Source of the DNA: Echinometra lucunter
Taxonomy: Eukaryota; Echinodermata; Echinoidea; Camarodonta; Echinometridae
Direction of reading: 5' to 3'
Assembly (NCBI GenBank): GCA_029962745.1
Contig: CM057158.1
Span: 13,052,776 to 13,116,775, forward strand
DNA length: 64,000 bases
Position 1 is the first letter of the stretch. Each line of letters opens with the position of its first letter. The position numbers and the translations under genes were made by a program. Under the pieces are notes generated by a model, which did not search any database, was not told where the DNA came from, and saw nothing but the letters and a program-made list of their open reading frames with translations. Shown one piece after another: positions 1-12,447 of the stretch.

Positions 1-497
1 AATATGATATTGATTGAACTCAAGCTCCAAATTTTCTGAAACAGCAAATGTAATTGTATTGAAAAGGTGATTTGAGCTCTTGCTTATTTATTATTTGTTA
101 TTTTCTCAATAATATTGTTTTTATGGGGAAATATCGTCTGTTCAGAGGCAGAAGGGCATGAACTCCTATCACTCTATACAGGCTTAATGCCTTTTTGGCT
201 CCAAGCTGACAATATATGTATCAAAATTGATTAATTTATATAAGCTGGAGCCAAGCCTTGAATTTATTTCTGTGCAATTTGTGTGCAATGTGGTTGATAT
301 GAGAGACGCTGTTTCTTTCGCTGGTTTGCAAAGTTTTCTGATCAAGGCACCTCTTCACATGCATGGTGTGCAATGATTTAGCTGACTGTATAGAGTTTTC
401 CCATCGAGAGATCTTTGATGAATGAGATACTCACCATTATATCTTCTAGCATCAGACGGAATGGCTACCAGGAAGATGGGGGTCAGGATACAGGTGC

Positions 498-547
498 CTG
501 GTGGTGGTGGTGGTGTTGGTGTTGGTAGTGGAGGTGGTGGTGGAGGT
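498..547. repeat. Imperfect GGT/GTT microsatellite
   Basis: A run of GGT triplets interrupted by GTT, AGT and GGA. On the opposite strand it reads as Pro/Thr-rich, which creates a short open frame extending to about 390, but there is no start codon or family match. Confidence 0.8.
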
Positions 548-2744
548 AGGTTATCTAGCCTTCACGCCATGTATCTTTAATCCTCCCAACTGCAATCTGA
601 CCCCTGCACTGTCCCAGAAATGTACTATCATCTTCAAAGTATGTACTCCCTCTGCAACATGATTTCTGAGAACCTAAATGGATGATGACTGTACCAAACA
701 TTATCATGCACAAAATATTTCAGCAATTCTTATGATGATTTTTAGAACTCTAATATACCTCCCACACCCTCCTCTCTCCATTTATCTACCTGCTTCTCAT
801 TCTCTTGTACTTTTTTACATACTTAATTCTCAGCTATTTCTTTTCTTTTCTATCCTAGCTCCCTAACGGCCCTTTCCTTCCATGCCTAGCATCTCTCTCC
901 CTTAACTACTCCCATCTCCCAATTATATTTTTGAATGAATTAAGGCTATGACACGCAGTCAATCCTAAGTATGTCATTAGCAAGGTAAACATGGAATCGA
1001 AATGCAATTTGTGACTGGTAAATATTTGAATAAATCTTTGGATCAAACATCCTTTCTTCCTCATGGCATTTATGTACAGTCATGTTTCATGAAACTTTTC
1101 AATTTTAGGATCAGTTTATGCTTGAATAGTACCATTTCCCATTTTCTGTTTTTACTTGTAAATGCCAAACAATACCTTTTCCCTATAAAAAAAAATCCCT
1201 CTCCCCCAAACATCAAATATGCATGTTGTTGCATTAGACTGGGCTCAGTTGGAATCAAATTAGTATTAGCTATTCAAGCCCGCTCTCACTCTGACATTTC
1301 CATATGCCATTTTGGTTCAGATTAGATTATACGACCATCACTCGTACTAGTTATTGAAAGCACCTGGGCCATGTCATTGCCCTCCATTTTTCTAGGGAAG
1401 AAAAAAAGAAAACATAGGAAATCGGTTTGTAGGAGGATGGGGAGAAATCGCAGGAGTTGGCATGGCAACTAGATATTATGTGCACAAGATGCATTTAGGA
1501 TCAGAGGAATGTTTGAAAATGCTGATAGAACAGGACAACTGTTTTTTGGTTACTCCAGACAAGACCGTTTTGGTGCTGGTACTAGAGATTCCATCAGGGA
1601 TTAAAGAGTGATCATGTATAAATGTAGCACAACTATCTGCTGTGTTTCTTAAATTTGATTGTATATATGTCGAAAAAAGTGTTTTTTTCTTGTGTTTTAA
1701 GTTTTAATGGGAGTGGAACACATTCATCCAGATTTTGCTCAGAAAAGCCTCATTTTATGAAAAATCATAGGTTTTCATGATATGTGTGATATGATCCTCC
1801 CCTCCCCCTCCCCCTTGTAGAATAAATATTCTGTCATGAATAATAGACAATCTAGATGATTTTATGTGTACAGCATTGAATTCCCTCCACCTCTTCCTCC
1901 CCAATATCTTTTATTTATTTTTTTTCTGGCTATCTGTGCTCTTTGTTTGAATAGTTTATGAACAAAAGTATAAATGCAAAGCCAGTATGGTGAGGCAATA
2001 TTTGGACTGTTAGCCATATGTGATGCGATATAGGGCAACTTATCAGTCTGGGTGAACCAAGATGTTTTTATGGCATAGACTCCCTCTAGTGTTTATTACA
2101 ACACATCCGCCGTCAGCCAACACATGTCTGCCATGTAATCTTGTTGTAAAAACAAACTCCAATCTATAATTGCATTATCTTGCCACGCTAGCCTTCACTT
2201 ATCAAGTCATCTTTTAGGCATTTCTGTATTTGGCTGTACTTCCAGGCAATCCTTTAAAGAGGGAAAAGAAACAATAATTATTTTCAATATCTTTCATTCC
2301 AGTTATCTAAGTAGCTTAGTCATTTTTCATCATTCTATTTTATTTTGCACTTTATATTTTGTTAATTAAATCCAGCTACATTATCATATACACTGATAAA
2401 ATGATTACAGCAGGCTTTCATGAAACTTGAAATCATTGGTGATTTAGCATTAAGGAACCTATCCCATAAGTCTGTCAAAGTTTATGTCTGCCATTACAGT
2501 TGAAAATTGGAGAATGCTATAGATGCATTGTATTACCTACACATATCAATTGAAGGTCTTATCAGTTTAATTCGAAGAAAACCTATAATTCTGTCCTGTA
2601 GTAAGTCTACATCTTACTAAGATGTTCTCATGTAAGTGGTGTCAAATGCATGTACCCATCGATAAATTGAACAGATTCATTTTGCAGTGAGGTATTCTCG
2701 ATAAGATTCAAGGTTCCAGAGAATTTTAAAGTCCAGCATCTTTA

Positions 2745-3101
2745 AGGTGCTTTCACATATGATGTGACAGTGTGGTAACATGCTGTGTCACCACACTTTT
2801 TTGTGTACAAGCCTATGGGGTATAGGGCAACAAAAAAATGTCGCCGAGGCAGGACACACTTTTGTTTGCTGCCTAGATAAAAAAAATGCGCACCAATCAA
2901 ATTTCTAAAAAGTTAGCGCAAAAATTGTTGCCATGAGATTGCTTGCGCAAGTTTTGACAATATGCTCTCTTATTGAGAGTTGACGCGTTAATGCGCGTTC
3001 ATTAGCATATGTGGTGAAACAAAGTCCCATCATGTGTGAAGACAGAACAGTGTGGCCCCACAGTGTGTTACCACACTGTCGCATCATATGTGAAAGCACC
3101 T
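2745..3101. mobile_element. Non-autonomous DNA transposon with TTA target duplication (PIF/Harbinger-like MITE)
   Basis: The first 36 bases, beginning AGGTGCTTTCACATATGATG, recur inverted at the right end with one mismatch. Weaker inverted similarity continues inward. The element is flanked by TTA on both sides (2742-2744 and 3102-3104). A 3-bp TTA target duplication is typical of the PIF/Harbinger superfamily. The 357-bp length and lack of a transposase frame mark it as non-autonomous. Confidence 0.8.
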
Positions 3102-4139
3102 TTATTCTGTGTTGATACACAATGTCATGTTGCTTCAACATGTCCACATCTTCATCTGATAATTGATATATTGTTATCTTTTAGCAGATCACTTCATAAA
3201 GACGTACTGTCTTTCTAGAAATCACAGAAAGATACATTTTGATAATGTTTCCATATATGTTTGTATTTTTGTTCAAATGGTTAGTTAGCTGTGCAAACAG
3301 ACACAATGATTTTGCGACTTAGTCATGATGACCTCAGCTGACTTTGTCTGTTTAAATCATAGCATTACAGAGTTTTCCGAAGGTCAGAGTTCATCAGCTT
3401 TTCTTCTGCAATTAGGCAACAGTTGTCTTCGTTTACCACACCTTTATAATTTGATAAAAGTGAAAATGAATATAACATGGAACATTTTTAATGAAAGTTG
3501 CAGTATTACAGCAACAAAAAATCAAAATAGTGACTATATATTTCAAACTTCATTGCCAATTTAGAGAGTTAATGATTACCTGCATTCAAGTTTCTCTTGT
3601 TCCTAAATGGTATAATGTGGTGCAGTAGAAATAGACTCAAATTTTTGGTGATTTTTAGCTCTTCTGCTCATAAATAATTTGTTTGTCTAATATTCTGGAC
3701 CAAAAGATAATGCAGTAGTATCACTAAATAAAAGGAGACACTGTACTGCTATGTGCTAAGGGTTAGTTTTTAAATGAATCAATAAAACTGGCTCACAAAT
3801 GCCCTGGCAAATAAGAAGGTGTGTGCACTACAGGCAATCAACACTTCATTTTTAAGCTTAGCAATATTCCCTCCCAATCGAACAGTGCAATTCATCTACA
3901 ATTACATACAGCTGTATTTCGCAAGTGTAATATTCTTAGTACTGTGATTTCATTGTCATAATTTTAAGGTAATAGATGTAGTTAAGTGTGTATATTTTGA
4001 TTATCTACATGTATTGTAAAGTTTATTGTAATGCACTGCTTATCAGCTTAAATGAAGGAAAACTTGCTTATGTAGAAGGGTTCAAACTCTAATTTGTTTC
4101 GTTTTGTATTCAGGGGATGAAGAAATAGTGAAGAAGAGG

Positions 4140-6060
4140 CTAGCACTTTAATGAAGAATTTATGTTAATTGACATAACATTTACATGCCACTTACAGCAC
4201 ACAACTGCTACTGCAATACTGAAGGAGAATTTATGACATGTCATGTGCCTAATAGATCATCTCAGTACTGTATTCACTCTAATGAAGAAGAACATATAAA
4301 TCATTTACATATCATTGAAGTATCTTTTACATCACACTGCTGCCACCATGAATGAGAATATAAATATTTCAATACCCAGGTATACATGAGCATGTTATTT
4401 ACATGTACACACTACCTACATCCCACTGCTAACATGTTAACACAGGAAAATTAATATATGTCATTAACATATCGGTTTCGTCCCACCGATGCTACCACAC
4501 ATATGTGGAAAATTTGCATATCATTAACATGTTATTTACATGTCATTTAGGCTTACATATCCCTTAGATCCATAGACATATTTATAGATTTACCAGACGA
4601 AAAGCAGCACACGCGGATATCATTACGTGAATGGCATGAGGCCCCGCCTCTTTTGGATCATTTGTAAGGGCCGATAAGCACCCGTTATCGCCAGGATATC
4701 AATAATACTATTGCATTATTCATAATTTTTGAACATATCACTTTTATTGTGACACTTTGATTTAATGCGCATTTGTTGCGCATTTATCATGCATTAACTG
4801 CGCATGTGGCAAGTTGATGCGTGTAATGTTTCATAACGCGTACAAACAAATGCTACTAGTTGGAAGCATCTTACAAAATGAATAATTCATTTTTGATCAT
4901 GAATATTAATGGTGCTTAGGTCGGCCTTCTGATGGATCTGGACAAAATGGCGCAGCTTTAGGGGCCTGCTTAGATCCCGTTGCTAGCACTACTCTCATGA
5001 CTCACCACTCACAAGGCGAAGTTCATCCACTGCTGGATGTAGCCCTCTTCATGATTTGTCCAGGTTTTCCTATCCTGGGCCAGTTTCATCTAGGTGCTGC
5101 CCACTTATGACTTGATATCATCTCGCCATCGGCCATTCCACCATTGGGACTCTAATAAAGGAGACTTTATATGTTATTAGCATGAGATTGATATGTCACT
5201 TCCATGTCATTTCATCACACCAGTGCCATCACACAATGTGCAGAATTTGCATATCATTAACATGTTATTTACATGTAATTTACATATCCCTCACATCTCA
5301 CTGCTGCCACTACTCTCATGAAAGAGAATTTAGATGTTATTAGCATGAGATTGATATGTCACTTCCATTTCATTTCATCACACCAATGCCATCGCACAAA
5401 TGGGGAGAATTTGCATATCATTAACACAGGGCTCCACTCTATTTTTTTTTTTTTTTTTTTTTTTGGTAGTGCTCTGAATTGAAAGTTTGGGTATGTTTGT
5501 ATTGAATCCTCTGTAAAAATTTTGGTTTTGGATTGGGGGGCCTCGTGCCAAGAATGGGGGGGGGGGGGGTCCAAGTGCATTCCTGGCAACTGTTAGTGTT
5601 GAGCCCTGAATAACATTATTTATTACTTACAAGTCATTTAAAAGCTTACAGGTCACCTACATATCACTTGAATCCCACCAAAAAATACGCCTCTTGCCAC
5701 GTCGTATTCCTTTCACTTGTACCAACAAAAAAAAGCGCGGGGGTTTACCGCTGAGGTTTGCCACATCATATCTGAACAAGCCTTTAAGAGGGGAGTTTTT
5801 ATATCATTTGTGGATCAATTACCCACTGCAGACATCCCACCGCTGCCACTCCTTTAGTGAAAGAGAATCTAGATATTATTTACATGCCATGGCTACCACC
5901 CACTAATTTAAGAGAATTCTCATATCATTTGCATATCATTTACAGTCCCTGGTCTCACAATGATGTAGGAGAATATTCATATTGATTCCCACATCATTTA
6001 CCCACGTCATTTTCATCCTGCCACTTCCTCCATATTAGTGAAAAGAATTTACAAATCAGA
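4140..6060. repeat. Diverged tandem-repeat array with CATATCATTAACATGTTATT motif
   Basis: A phrase near 4512, 5240 and 5412 (GCATATCATTAACATG followed by TTATTTACATGT) and another (TTATTAGCATGAGATTGATA, near 5175 and 5338) recur with words such as ACATCTCACTGCTGCCAC and ATGAAAGAGAATTTA throughout. Units are roughly 60-180 bp and strongly diverged. An unrelated block (about 4600-5000) and a G-rich element (5427-5608) interrupt the array. No coding potential is visible. Confidence 0.75.
5427..5608. mobile_element. Small element with CAGGGCTC ends, poly-T and poly-G
   Basis: The segment begins CAGGGCTCCACT and ends AGTGTTGAGCCCTG, giving short inverted ends. It contains T22-24 near 5441 and G14 at 5556-5569. 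It sits in the middle of the 4.1-6.1 kb tandem array, so it probably inserted there. The CAGGG-type ends are reminiscent of hAT elements, but I could not find a clean 8-bp target duplication. Confidence 0.5.
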
Positions 6061-7914
6061 CCTATGGCTAAGGCATTGGATAAGAACCTCTAATATTCAA
6101 TGAAATAAAGGCTGAACATGAGCAGTCAGACAGTCTCATACTGCTGTACGGCAGACAATCACAGCACTCGGATGTGCAGTGAAATTGTTTTAACTTAATC
6201 GTAGGGATCTTTGTGAGTTGGTTTCATACCTGATGTAAGAATGAGCTATAAGTCGTCACAGAAAACTCACCATTACTTTACAAATTGGAGTAGTTAAACT
6301 ACCTCTGCTAGAACTACTACTACTACTACATCTGTATCTATGTCACTGTTACCATTATTGCTCTTGCTTTATTTGATGACACTGCCCTGTCTTCCAGTCA
6401 TTTTTACCCCTGTTAGCACAGTTCTTACTCTTACTTTTGTAATTTCTATTTCATGTGATATCACTTTTTGCATGGAGGCATTACATTACAATATCTTTCT
6501 AGTAACATCATTGGCACATGTGCCACTGTATAGGCTTATTTCCATTATTTTTTACATCTAGTCCGCTATCCAAAAATTTACTTCTCTACAAAGAAACTAA
6601 TCTATAGAAATGCTTTTTTCTGTATTACTTTTTACAGCAACCTAGTGGTACGAATGAACAGTCATATAACTTCTTAGGCATCTTGGAATGTATTATGCTC
6701 TATATTAGGAAAAAATATTTTGTGATATCCTTTGCTACATGATGAACATATGAAATATGATGTGCATGTTTTAATTGTCATCTCTTAAATGTATTATTGG
6801 AATGTAGTAAATGCTATAGGAAAAACAACCATTTTTTTATTTCTGTTATCTCGATTATTTTCTAACATGAATCTTCTGTATTGCAATGCAGTACTTAATA
6901 GTTAACCTCAACAAAAGTCGTGAATACCATGTGTACTAGTAGTATCAATGACATTTAGCAGAGCTTTAACCCTGTCAGTTTCATATCCATAAATATCATG
7001 AGTATTATCAGTGGCATGCAGGGCTTGTGGTAAGAAGACGCTTAAAGAGAGATATTCCTTTCCCTACCCATGACAGAGGTCAGCGTTGTCCAAATCAAAA
7101 TGTCACATGCTACTGTTAAATCCTGGCCTACTTATACAAGGTCATTGTTAAATCTAGCAGGCAGGGTGACATTTACATGTTGATCATTACACCGGCTAAA
7201 CCTGTGTTAACTGATAATGATTTAGCTGGGATGGTATGAGAGTATATGGATCATTGCCTGTGATTATGATTCAAAAAGTTAGAGGGGCTTTAATAGAGGC
7301 GTTGATTGGATGTAATGATGCATATGAAATGATAATCCTTAAATATCCCCAAAGTTTCAATATTTTGCCATAATTTCTGCTGAAGAATTTTTTCCAGTGA
7401 AAATATTTCTTTTGAGATATGGAATGAATTAAAAACAAAAGTGTCAATTTCTTTAAGTAATTTTTTTCTTTAACTGATACGAGTATCATTTTTCCTCAAG
7501 ATACTTTAATAGACTCTTTCAAGAAATGTTCTTTTTTGATAAAAGTGGTAGAAATATTATATTTTAGAATAATATTTCATTCCCTAACACTCTCACCACT
7601 CTAGACCATGATGAAGCTTCATTTCATATATTGTTCAATTTACAACTTGGTAAAGTTGTTAGAATTTCTGATTATTTTTTGTTTGTTTACCTTTTAGTAA
7701 ACAAGGAATGCAATTTGAATTATTTGAGCAATTCCTGCAAAATCAAGGAATGCAGTCACCAGGCTTAACTACTTGTGCCTTTAAATTACTATAGAGAAAA
7801 AAGGACATTTGATTTGTTTAGATTTTTCTGTACAAGCTCAAAAAGCACTGGTTCCATTAAATCAAGATTGTATAAAGGAAGTTTAAGTAACATTTTTTTC
7901 ACTCTTTATTACAG

Positions 7915-8906
7915 CTGGAGAAGGTGACATCAAGCTGGACAGGAAAAAGAGCTTCTTCGGTCGTCACTTAGGTGGCTTTGATCGTAAGAATCGGATGAGA
8001 GGTACTATTGTCAAGTCTCGAACAGGAAACCGGTCTGAGCGTGTTGAGGGTTCCCATCCCTCATCTCAGTCCAGCGACCGTTCCATTCCAAGCGGACTAT
8101 CCAACGAGTGGGATGGTCGTGGGGCTAGTCCACAGAGTGACAGTCAAATGAGAGAGGCTCGATCTACAGGGAACCTCTGCGATGGTAGTCCTGTCCCTAG
8201 GAGGCATCTTAGATCCTTGGATAGGATGGGCAACTCTCAGCAGAGCAACCCTTCAGACTCCAGCCCTCAGATGGACAGAAGGATGCTTACCATGAGGGAG
8301 TATCATCAGAGAGAATACCACAGCATGGATGAGAGGTATGGACCTGATGGTAGAGAGTACCATATGGACAGGAACAGGCACTACAGCGACAGATCCTTAG
8401 CGGATCTCACCCCCGATTCAGGGATCAGCACCACGTCAGACTCTGATCGTCTGAGGCGGGAAGCCATGAGATCGCATCAGAGGAAAGGACCACCGAGGAG
8501 GCAACTCACCAGACAAGAAGGCTTGGATGATGCCTATCACAGTAGTCATGGTAACCATCATGACCGCTATGATGCTCACTACAGTGAATATGGAGATGAC
8601 TACTACGAAGATGAATCAGTGTATGATAAGGAGGATGAGGATCCATACCTCGATGACCACATGGTCGAAGAAGAGGATCAGGAGAAAATAAAGCAGCAGC
8701 AGTTGAAGCAGAAGAAGAAGATTAAGATCACTGAACTAGCTACCAAGGTGGATGCTGCACCTGCGGGTCATTACAGGACCTTCCAGGGGAGGTTCCCAGC
8801 AACGTGTGGTATCAAGTACCAACCTAAACCAGAGGGAGAGGAGGATGATGTCAGGGATCCAGAGCTTGATGGAGAGGGAGCTCTAGTTGTACATTCTGCA
8901 AAAATG
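7915..8906 (+). CDS. Penultimate exon of a C-terminally membrane-anchored protein (junctophilin-like, tentative)
   Basis: This exon is open from the acceptor at 7914 to a donor at 8907 (ATG|GTAATT). It starts with two bases of a split codon and ends in phase 0, giving 330 complete codons. The product is hydrophilic. A basic start reads KKSFFGRHLGGFDRKNR. A Ser/Arg-rich stretch follows (about 7995-8500) and includes SLADLTPDSGISTTSDSD. A strongly acidic, Tyr-rich stretch (about 8570-8680) precedes a Lys/Gln-rich coiled-coil-like piece (8685-8725). The last part (8725-8906) is less biased. No catalytic motif or MORN repeat lies in this exon. In vertebrate junctophilins a large exon for the divergent region precedes a short exon for the membrane anchor, as here; MORN repeats would lie upstream, outside the window. 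Coding status is near certain; family identity is a guess from architecture and the tail helix. Confidence 0.9.
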
Positions 8907-10623
8907 GTAATTATAGCAAATTTTACTTTCTGCAAAAGCCCATCATATCTCTTTTATTCTGGTGAAGATGGCATTCCTCCATTTCTTGAAAATATTTGTG
9001 ATGTCTAAAGAAGAATCAAGGAGCATGCAGTCAGTTGCACACCAATATCCTGAAAACAAGCATCTCGGTGACACTTACTCCCATTTTAAAGTAGATGTAT
9101 AGAATTTTTTATATCTCCCTTTATCTTAATTGAAAAATTTTGTTCATGATTTCTTTAATTGCAAAATCATGCATAAATTGTGATTGCAGGTAATCCATTG
9201 TCGTGATATGCAATATTTGTACACAGTTTACATTTTCAGACATGTATCTGAAGCACATATGTTACTTTGCTGCCCAAAAGATGGCAGCAAACAAATTTGC
9301 TTCCCAGTAAAAGGAGAATTCTGAAATAAGAAACAGTTTGTTTGATTAACTGCAGAATTGAAATATCCTCAAGTATGAAGCAGATTTTTATCAAATAGGT
9401 TTGGTTTGCCTGCACCAGTATAAAAAGGAACAGTTTTCTGTCATTTATTTGCTTTCATTTATAAGCATTGACTGCTTCAATCTAATTTATTTATTTTGAT
9501 AGTTATTGGGATGCTAGCTATGGGAACTTCCCTGAGATGATATTGTTATACTGGCATAATTGTTAAAGGTTCAGCATATGCCCATTGAATTTCTTATGTT
9601 CTTATATTTATCTCTATATGTCCAAGTTTACCACTCATATTTGTTATGTTTGTTCTTTATTCATTCCTCTTATTTGTTGAACCTGTTATTTTACCATCCA
9701 CTTGTAAATTGTTCCTATTCCTTTATAATTTATTTGATGATTTTATTTTTGTACCATTCATATGTTCACTTTATTCTTCTCTATCTCCTTTGCAGATGCC
9801 CTTTATTCATTCTTTAATCCCAGTAACTTTGTTTTATATCTGATAATTCTTGCATGCTCAACTTTCTAATCTTCTTTTTCCATTCATTTTTTCCTTTTAT
9901 TATATATCATTGAAATAGTATTAACTTCAGTGAATTGTTCAGTTCGTCTGACACACTGCTCTGTGCCCTCCCCCATTCCCAAACATAATGATCCTTACAA
10001 TCTACAATATTTATTGGCCAGGGAAGGCTAGGACATTCTCACTCCAGAATCCTTTGCGAGAGGTCCTCAAGCCAAGTGTCACTTTGTCCTCCATCACTAT
10101 GGAAACCATGAACCCTTCTTGATTTTAACAAGTCAAGCCCCTCATCTCCAAATACATCTGCTAATACTCACCTTGTTCCTGTTTTCCTCTTATTCCATTG
10201 GTGCTCCTTTGCTGTGTGTGCAGTCTCATAGGATTCCATTCATTTCTCTGTGTATGAATTCACTTCCTCAAAACATTGACCTCTGTTCTCATGTTTTGTT
10301 TTTTATTGGCAAATATGCATTTACATGTGATTTTGTAGATATGTTTTGAAATCTGTTCATTCCAACCTTGTATATTTCCTTGTGTTCGCTCTCTCCTATT
10401 CAGTAGAAGTACCTTAATCTATCTGACAGTGATTAAGTTTGATTCTTTCCGTTGAAGTTAGATTAATGGAGAGAAGAGAAATTCCTTATTAAAGGACTTT
10501 TATGTAAACACATACATTTGACTTTAGCCAACCTTGTAAATATATCTGAAGTTAGCAAGCAGCTGATATTGCTCTTGTTTCTTTGCTCTTTTCTATATTT
10601 TGCATCTTGTTCTCTTGCTACAG
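8907..10623 (+). other. Intron upstream of tail exon 1
   Basis: It is bounded by donor GTAATT at 8907 and acceptor TTGCTACAG ending at 10623. The reading frame of the preceding exon continues for 33 codons into the intron before a TAA at 9006-9008, so unspliced message would give a protein without a membrane helix. The rest is AT-rich, with no repeats or RNA genes that I recognise. Confidence 0.75.
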
Positions 10624-10746
10624 AACTGGGCTGCAAGCAAAGGTCTAACCGTTCTCGTCCTGGTGCTCAACGTGGGCTTCACGGTCCTATTCACCAGTCT
10701 CTTCTTACAAATGGAAGAAGAAGGGAACTGGGACAGCTGGCCCTAG
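10624..10746 (+). CDS. Alternative last exon 1: transmembrane tail of the same protein
   Basis: Acceptor CTACAG ends at 10623 and the frame is phase 0, joining directly to the donor at 8906. The 40 codons end at TAG (10744-10746). They begin NWAASKGL, then a 20-residue helix with core VLVLVLNVGFTVLF, then an acidic tail QMEEEGNWDSWP. With the helix this near the C-terminus the protein is a tail-anchored or type II-like membrane protein, with the last 12 residues lumenal or extracellular. The pattern VLVxxLNxGxxxLF resembles the C-terminal anchor of junctophilins, which tether plasma membrane to endoplasmic or sarcoplasmic reticulum. The longer frame that overlaps this exon in another phase is a shadow. 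A poly(A) signal follows at 11203. Confidence 0.88.
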   Translation, partial: NWAASKGLTVLVLVLNVGFTVLFTSLFLQMEEEGNWDSWP

Positions 10747-11202
10747 TCCTGGCCCAAGCTCTGGTCCTCATACACAAACATGTACATATTGTTTGTAATC
10801 TTCATGAGTTTCTGCTTGTCTGCAGTGTGCCGATAATGGAGACAGCAAGCATGGCCTTACATTTGGTTGTTTTGTTTTTTTGAAGCCCTGATTGAATCGC
10901 AGCAATCGTCATTGGCCTTGAGTTGTAGCCTCTTTCACCTTGCATGATCTGTATATACACAAACTATATTGTTTCTAAAGGAGCACTCATCTAGAAGAAG
11001 AAATAGAAGATGCTTGATACAGTAGGAGCAGGGCTCCTATTTGATCCACAAAGAAGTCAAAGGAGATATCATTTTACCAGAAGGTAGTGTACTCTGTGAG
11101 AAATTCAGAGGGAGCAGGAATCCTGGAAATTGCAAGAAAACTTTGAAATGAAGCGAGGTGGCTTGATAATATTGCATGCAGCATATACATTTTTGTAAGT
11201 TG

Positions 11203-11208
11203 AATAAA
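11203..11208 (+). promoter_or_regulatory. Candidate poly(A) signal for tail exon 1
   Basis: AATAAA about 455 bp after the stop codon of tail exon 1, and upstream of tail exon 2. Use of this site would terminate the message before the second tail exon, consistent with alternative last exons. No cleavage evidence is available from sequence alone. Confidence 0.45.
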
Positions 11209-12324
11209 CACTTCTAAATGCGTAGTATTGTCATGTAATGCTGTATTGGATAAGCAACATACACTCACCGTCACTTCTACGCAGATCTTTTTATTTGAAT
11301 ACATTGTCGCATCAGTGTAAAAGGGGATAAAAGCCATGTGGCGATCGGTTAGCACTATCCCTTTCTTGTACTAATGCGATGATATGCCCTTGCATAGTTT
11401 GTGCATACGATCATGATTTTATTCTTTGAAAGATTAAAGGATCAGATTTTTTAGGAAATGAAAGCACATGTATAACTTTATTTGCTTTTTTGATCCTTTG
11501 GAAAGAAAATTTTCAAGTTTGAATTAAGATTAAGAGCAAGAACTTTTTTTCTTTTTCCATGTTAAAGTCTCAAATATTTATAATGTGAATCTTCATTTGA
11601 AGTGATGTAATTGATACAGATTTGCATTCTATTATTCATTCAGTACTCTTTTACCACAAGCATATGAAATAACTGACATGCATATCATTATTGCATGTGT
11701 TAATGGCAGGGTTAAAATGTAGAATTAAACCCCCTTTTTTGTTTTGCTTCTTTTTATTTCTTTAGTTTGCATTGTCTTTTACACCATATTGCTCTGTTAT
11801 TCTTATTTTCACCCACTTTTTCTCAAATCTATTTTTTATGACAGAATTGATTTTGACAGCTTCACCATAACTGTACACCTGTCTTCGAGCACTCATCATG
11901 TCACGTTCAATTTATGTGCATGACAATTTACGTAAACATTCGCTTGTCACATAGTAATGAACTACATTACAAATAATGCACAACTCAGTGAGGTGTTCAC
12001 CATAACATGGATATTTTAAGAAGTGCATACGATGCAGAATTTCAAAATGAACAGGTAGATGTAATGGAAAGAGAAACTTCTTGGAATGTTGTTAAATATT
12101 ACGGAGATTCTAAAAACATGATGTATGAATCATATTGAGAAGAAGTGAATCTTTGTGGAAAGTTGTTAAAATCTATATTTGACAAATGTGTTATAGAATT
12201 GTATCTAAGCTTTGTCAAAATTTTTAAGATGTATAGCTGTAATATTTTTCATATGAATCATTTATTCATATTTAATACTTTTTTGTTCTATATCTCTTCT
12301 CCTTTTCTGCCTCTTTCATTCTAG

Positions 12325-12447
12325 ACCTGGTCTGCCAGCAAAGGCCTAATTCTGCTAGTCCTGGTCCTCAATGTTGGCTTTACGGTCCTCTTCACAAGCC
12401 TGTTCCTACAAATAGAAGAAGAGGGAGAATGGGAGAATTGGCCCTGA
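12325..12447 (+). CDS. Alternative last exon 2: duplicated transmembrane tail
   Basis: Acceptor TTCATTCTAG ends at 12324. The frame is phase 0, the length is 40 codons and the stop is TGA (12445-12447), so it can replace the exon at 10624 without changing frame. It begins TWSASKGL, has the same helix core VLVLNVGFTVLFTSLFLQ and ends IEEEGEWENWP. I count 32 of 40 identical residues and 94 of 120 identical coding bases against tail exon 1. Of the 22 differing codons, 14 differences are silent and the rest are mostly mild, so both copies appear to be under selection for protein sequence. The copies lie 1.7 kb apart in the same orientation: a tandem exon duplication. Confidence 0.87.
   Translation, partial: TWSASKGLILLVLVLNVGFTVLFTSLFLQIEEEGEWENWP

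Larger units (their letters stand above)
1..7914 (+). other. Upstream intron or intergenic DNA before the first supported exon
   Basis: I find no exon that I can defend here. The segment ends in a good splice acceptor (pyrimidine-rich tract then TTACAG at 7909-7914), so at least its 3' part is intron of the tail-anchored-protein gene. It contains a GGT repeat near 498-547, a Harbinger-like element (2745-3101), a diverged tandem-repeat array (4140-6060) and a small G-rich element inside that array. The short reading frames in it are AT-rich, lack recognisable domains and look like chance. Confidence 0.6.

Noticed and set aside
390..560. Possible small exon on either strand (+ 449-493 between AG and GT; - frame with ILTPIFLVAIPSDARRYN)
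   Set aside because: The + donor GTGCCT is weak, and the - frame owes its length to a GGT repeat and lacks a start. The + version would fit the phase of the exon at 7915, but that alone is not evidence.
10518..10883. 121-codon + frame overlapping tail exon 1
   Set aside because: It is in a different frame from the helix-encoding one, starts in intron and becomes Arg/His-rich; the phase-matched 40-codon frame is duplicated at 12325, this one is not.
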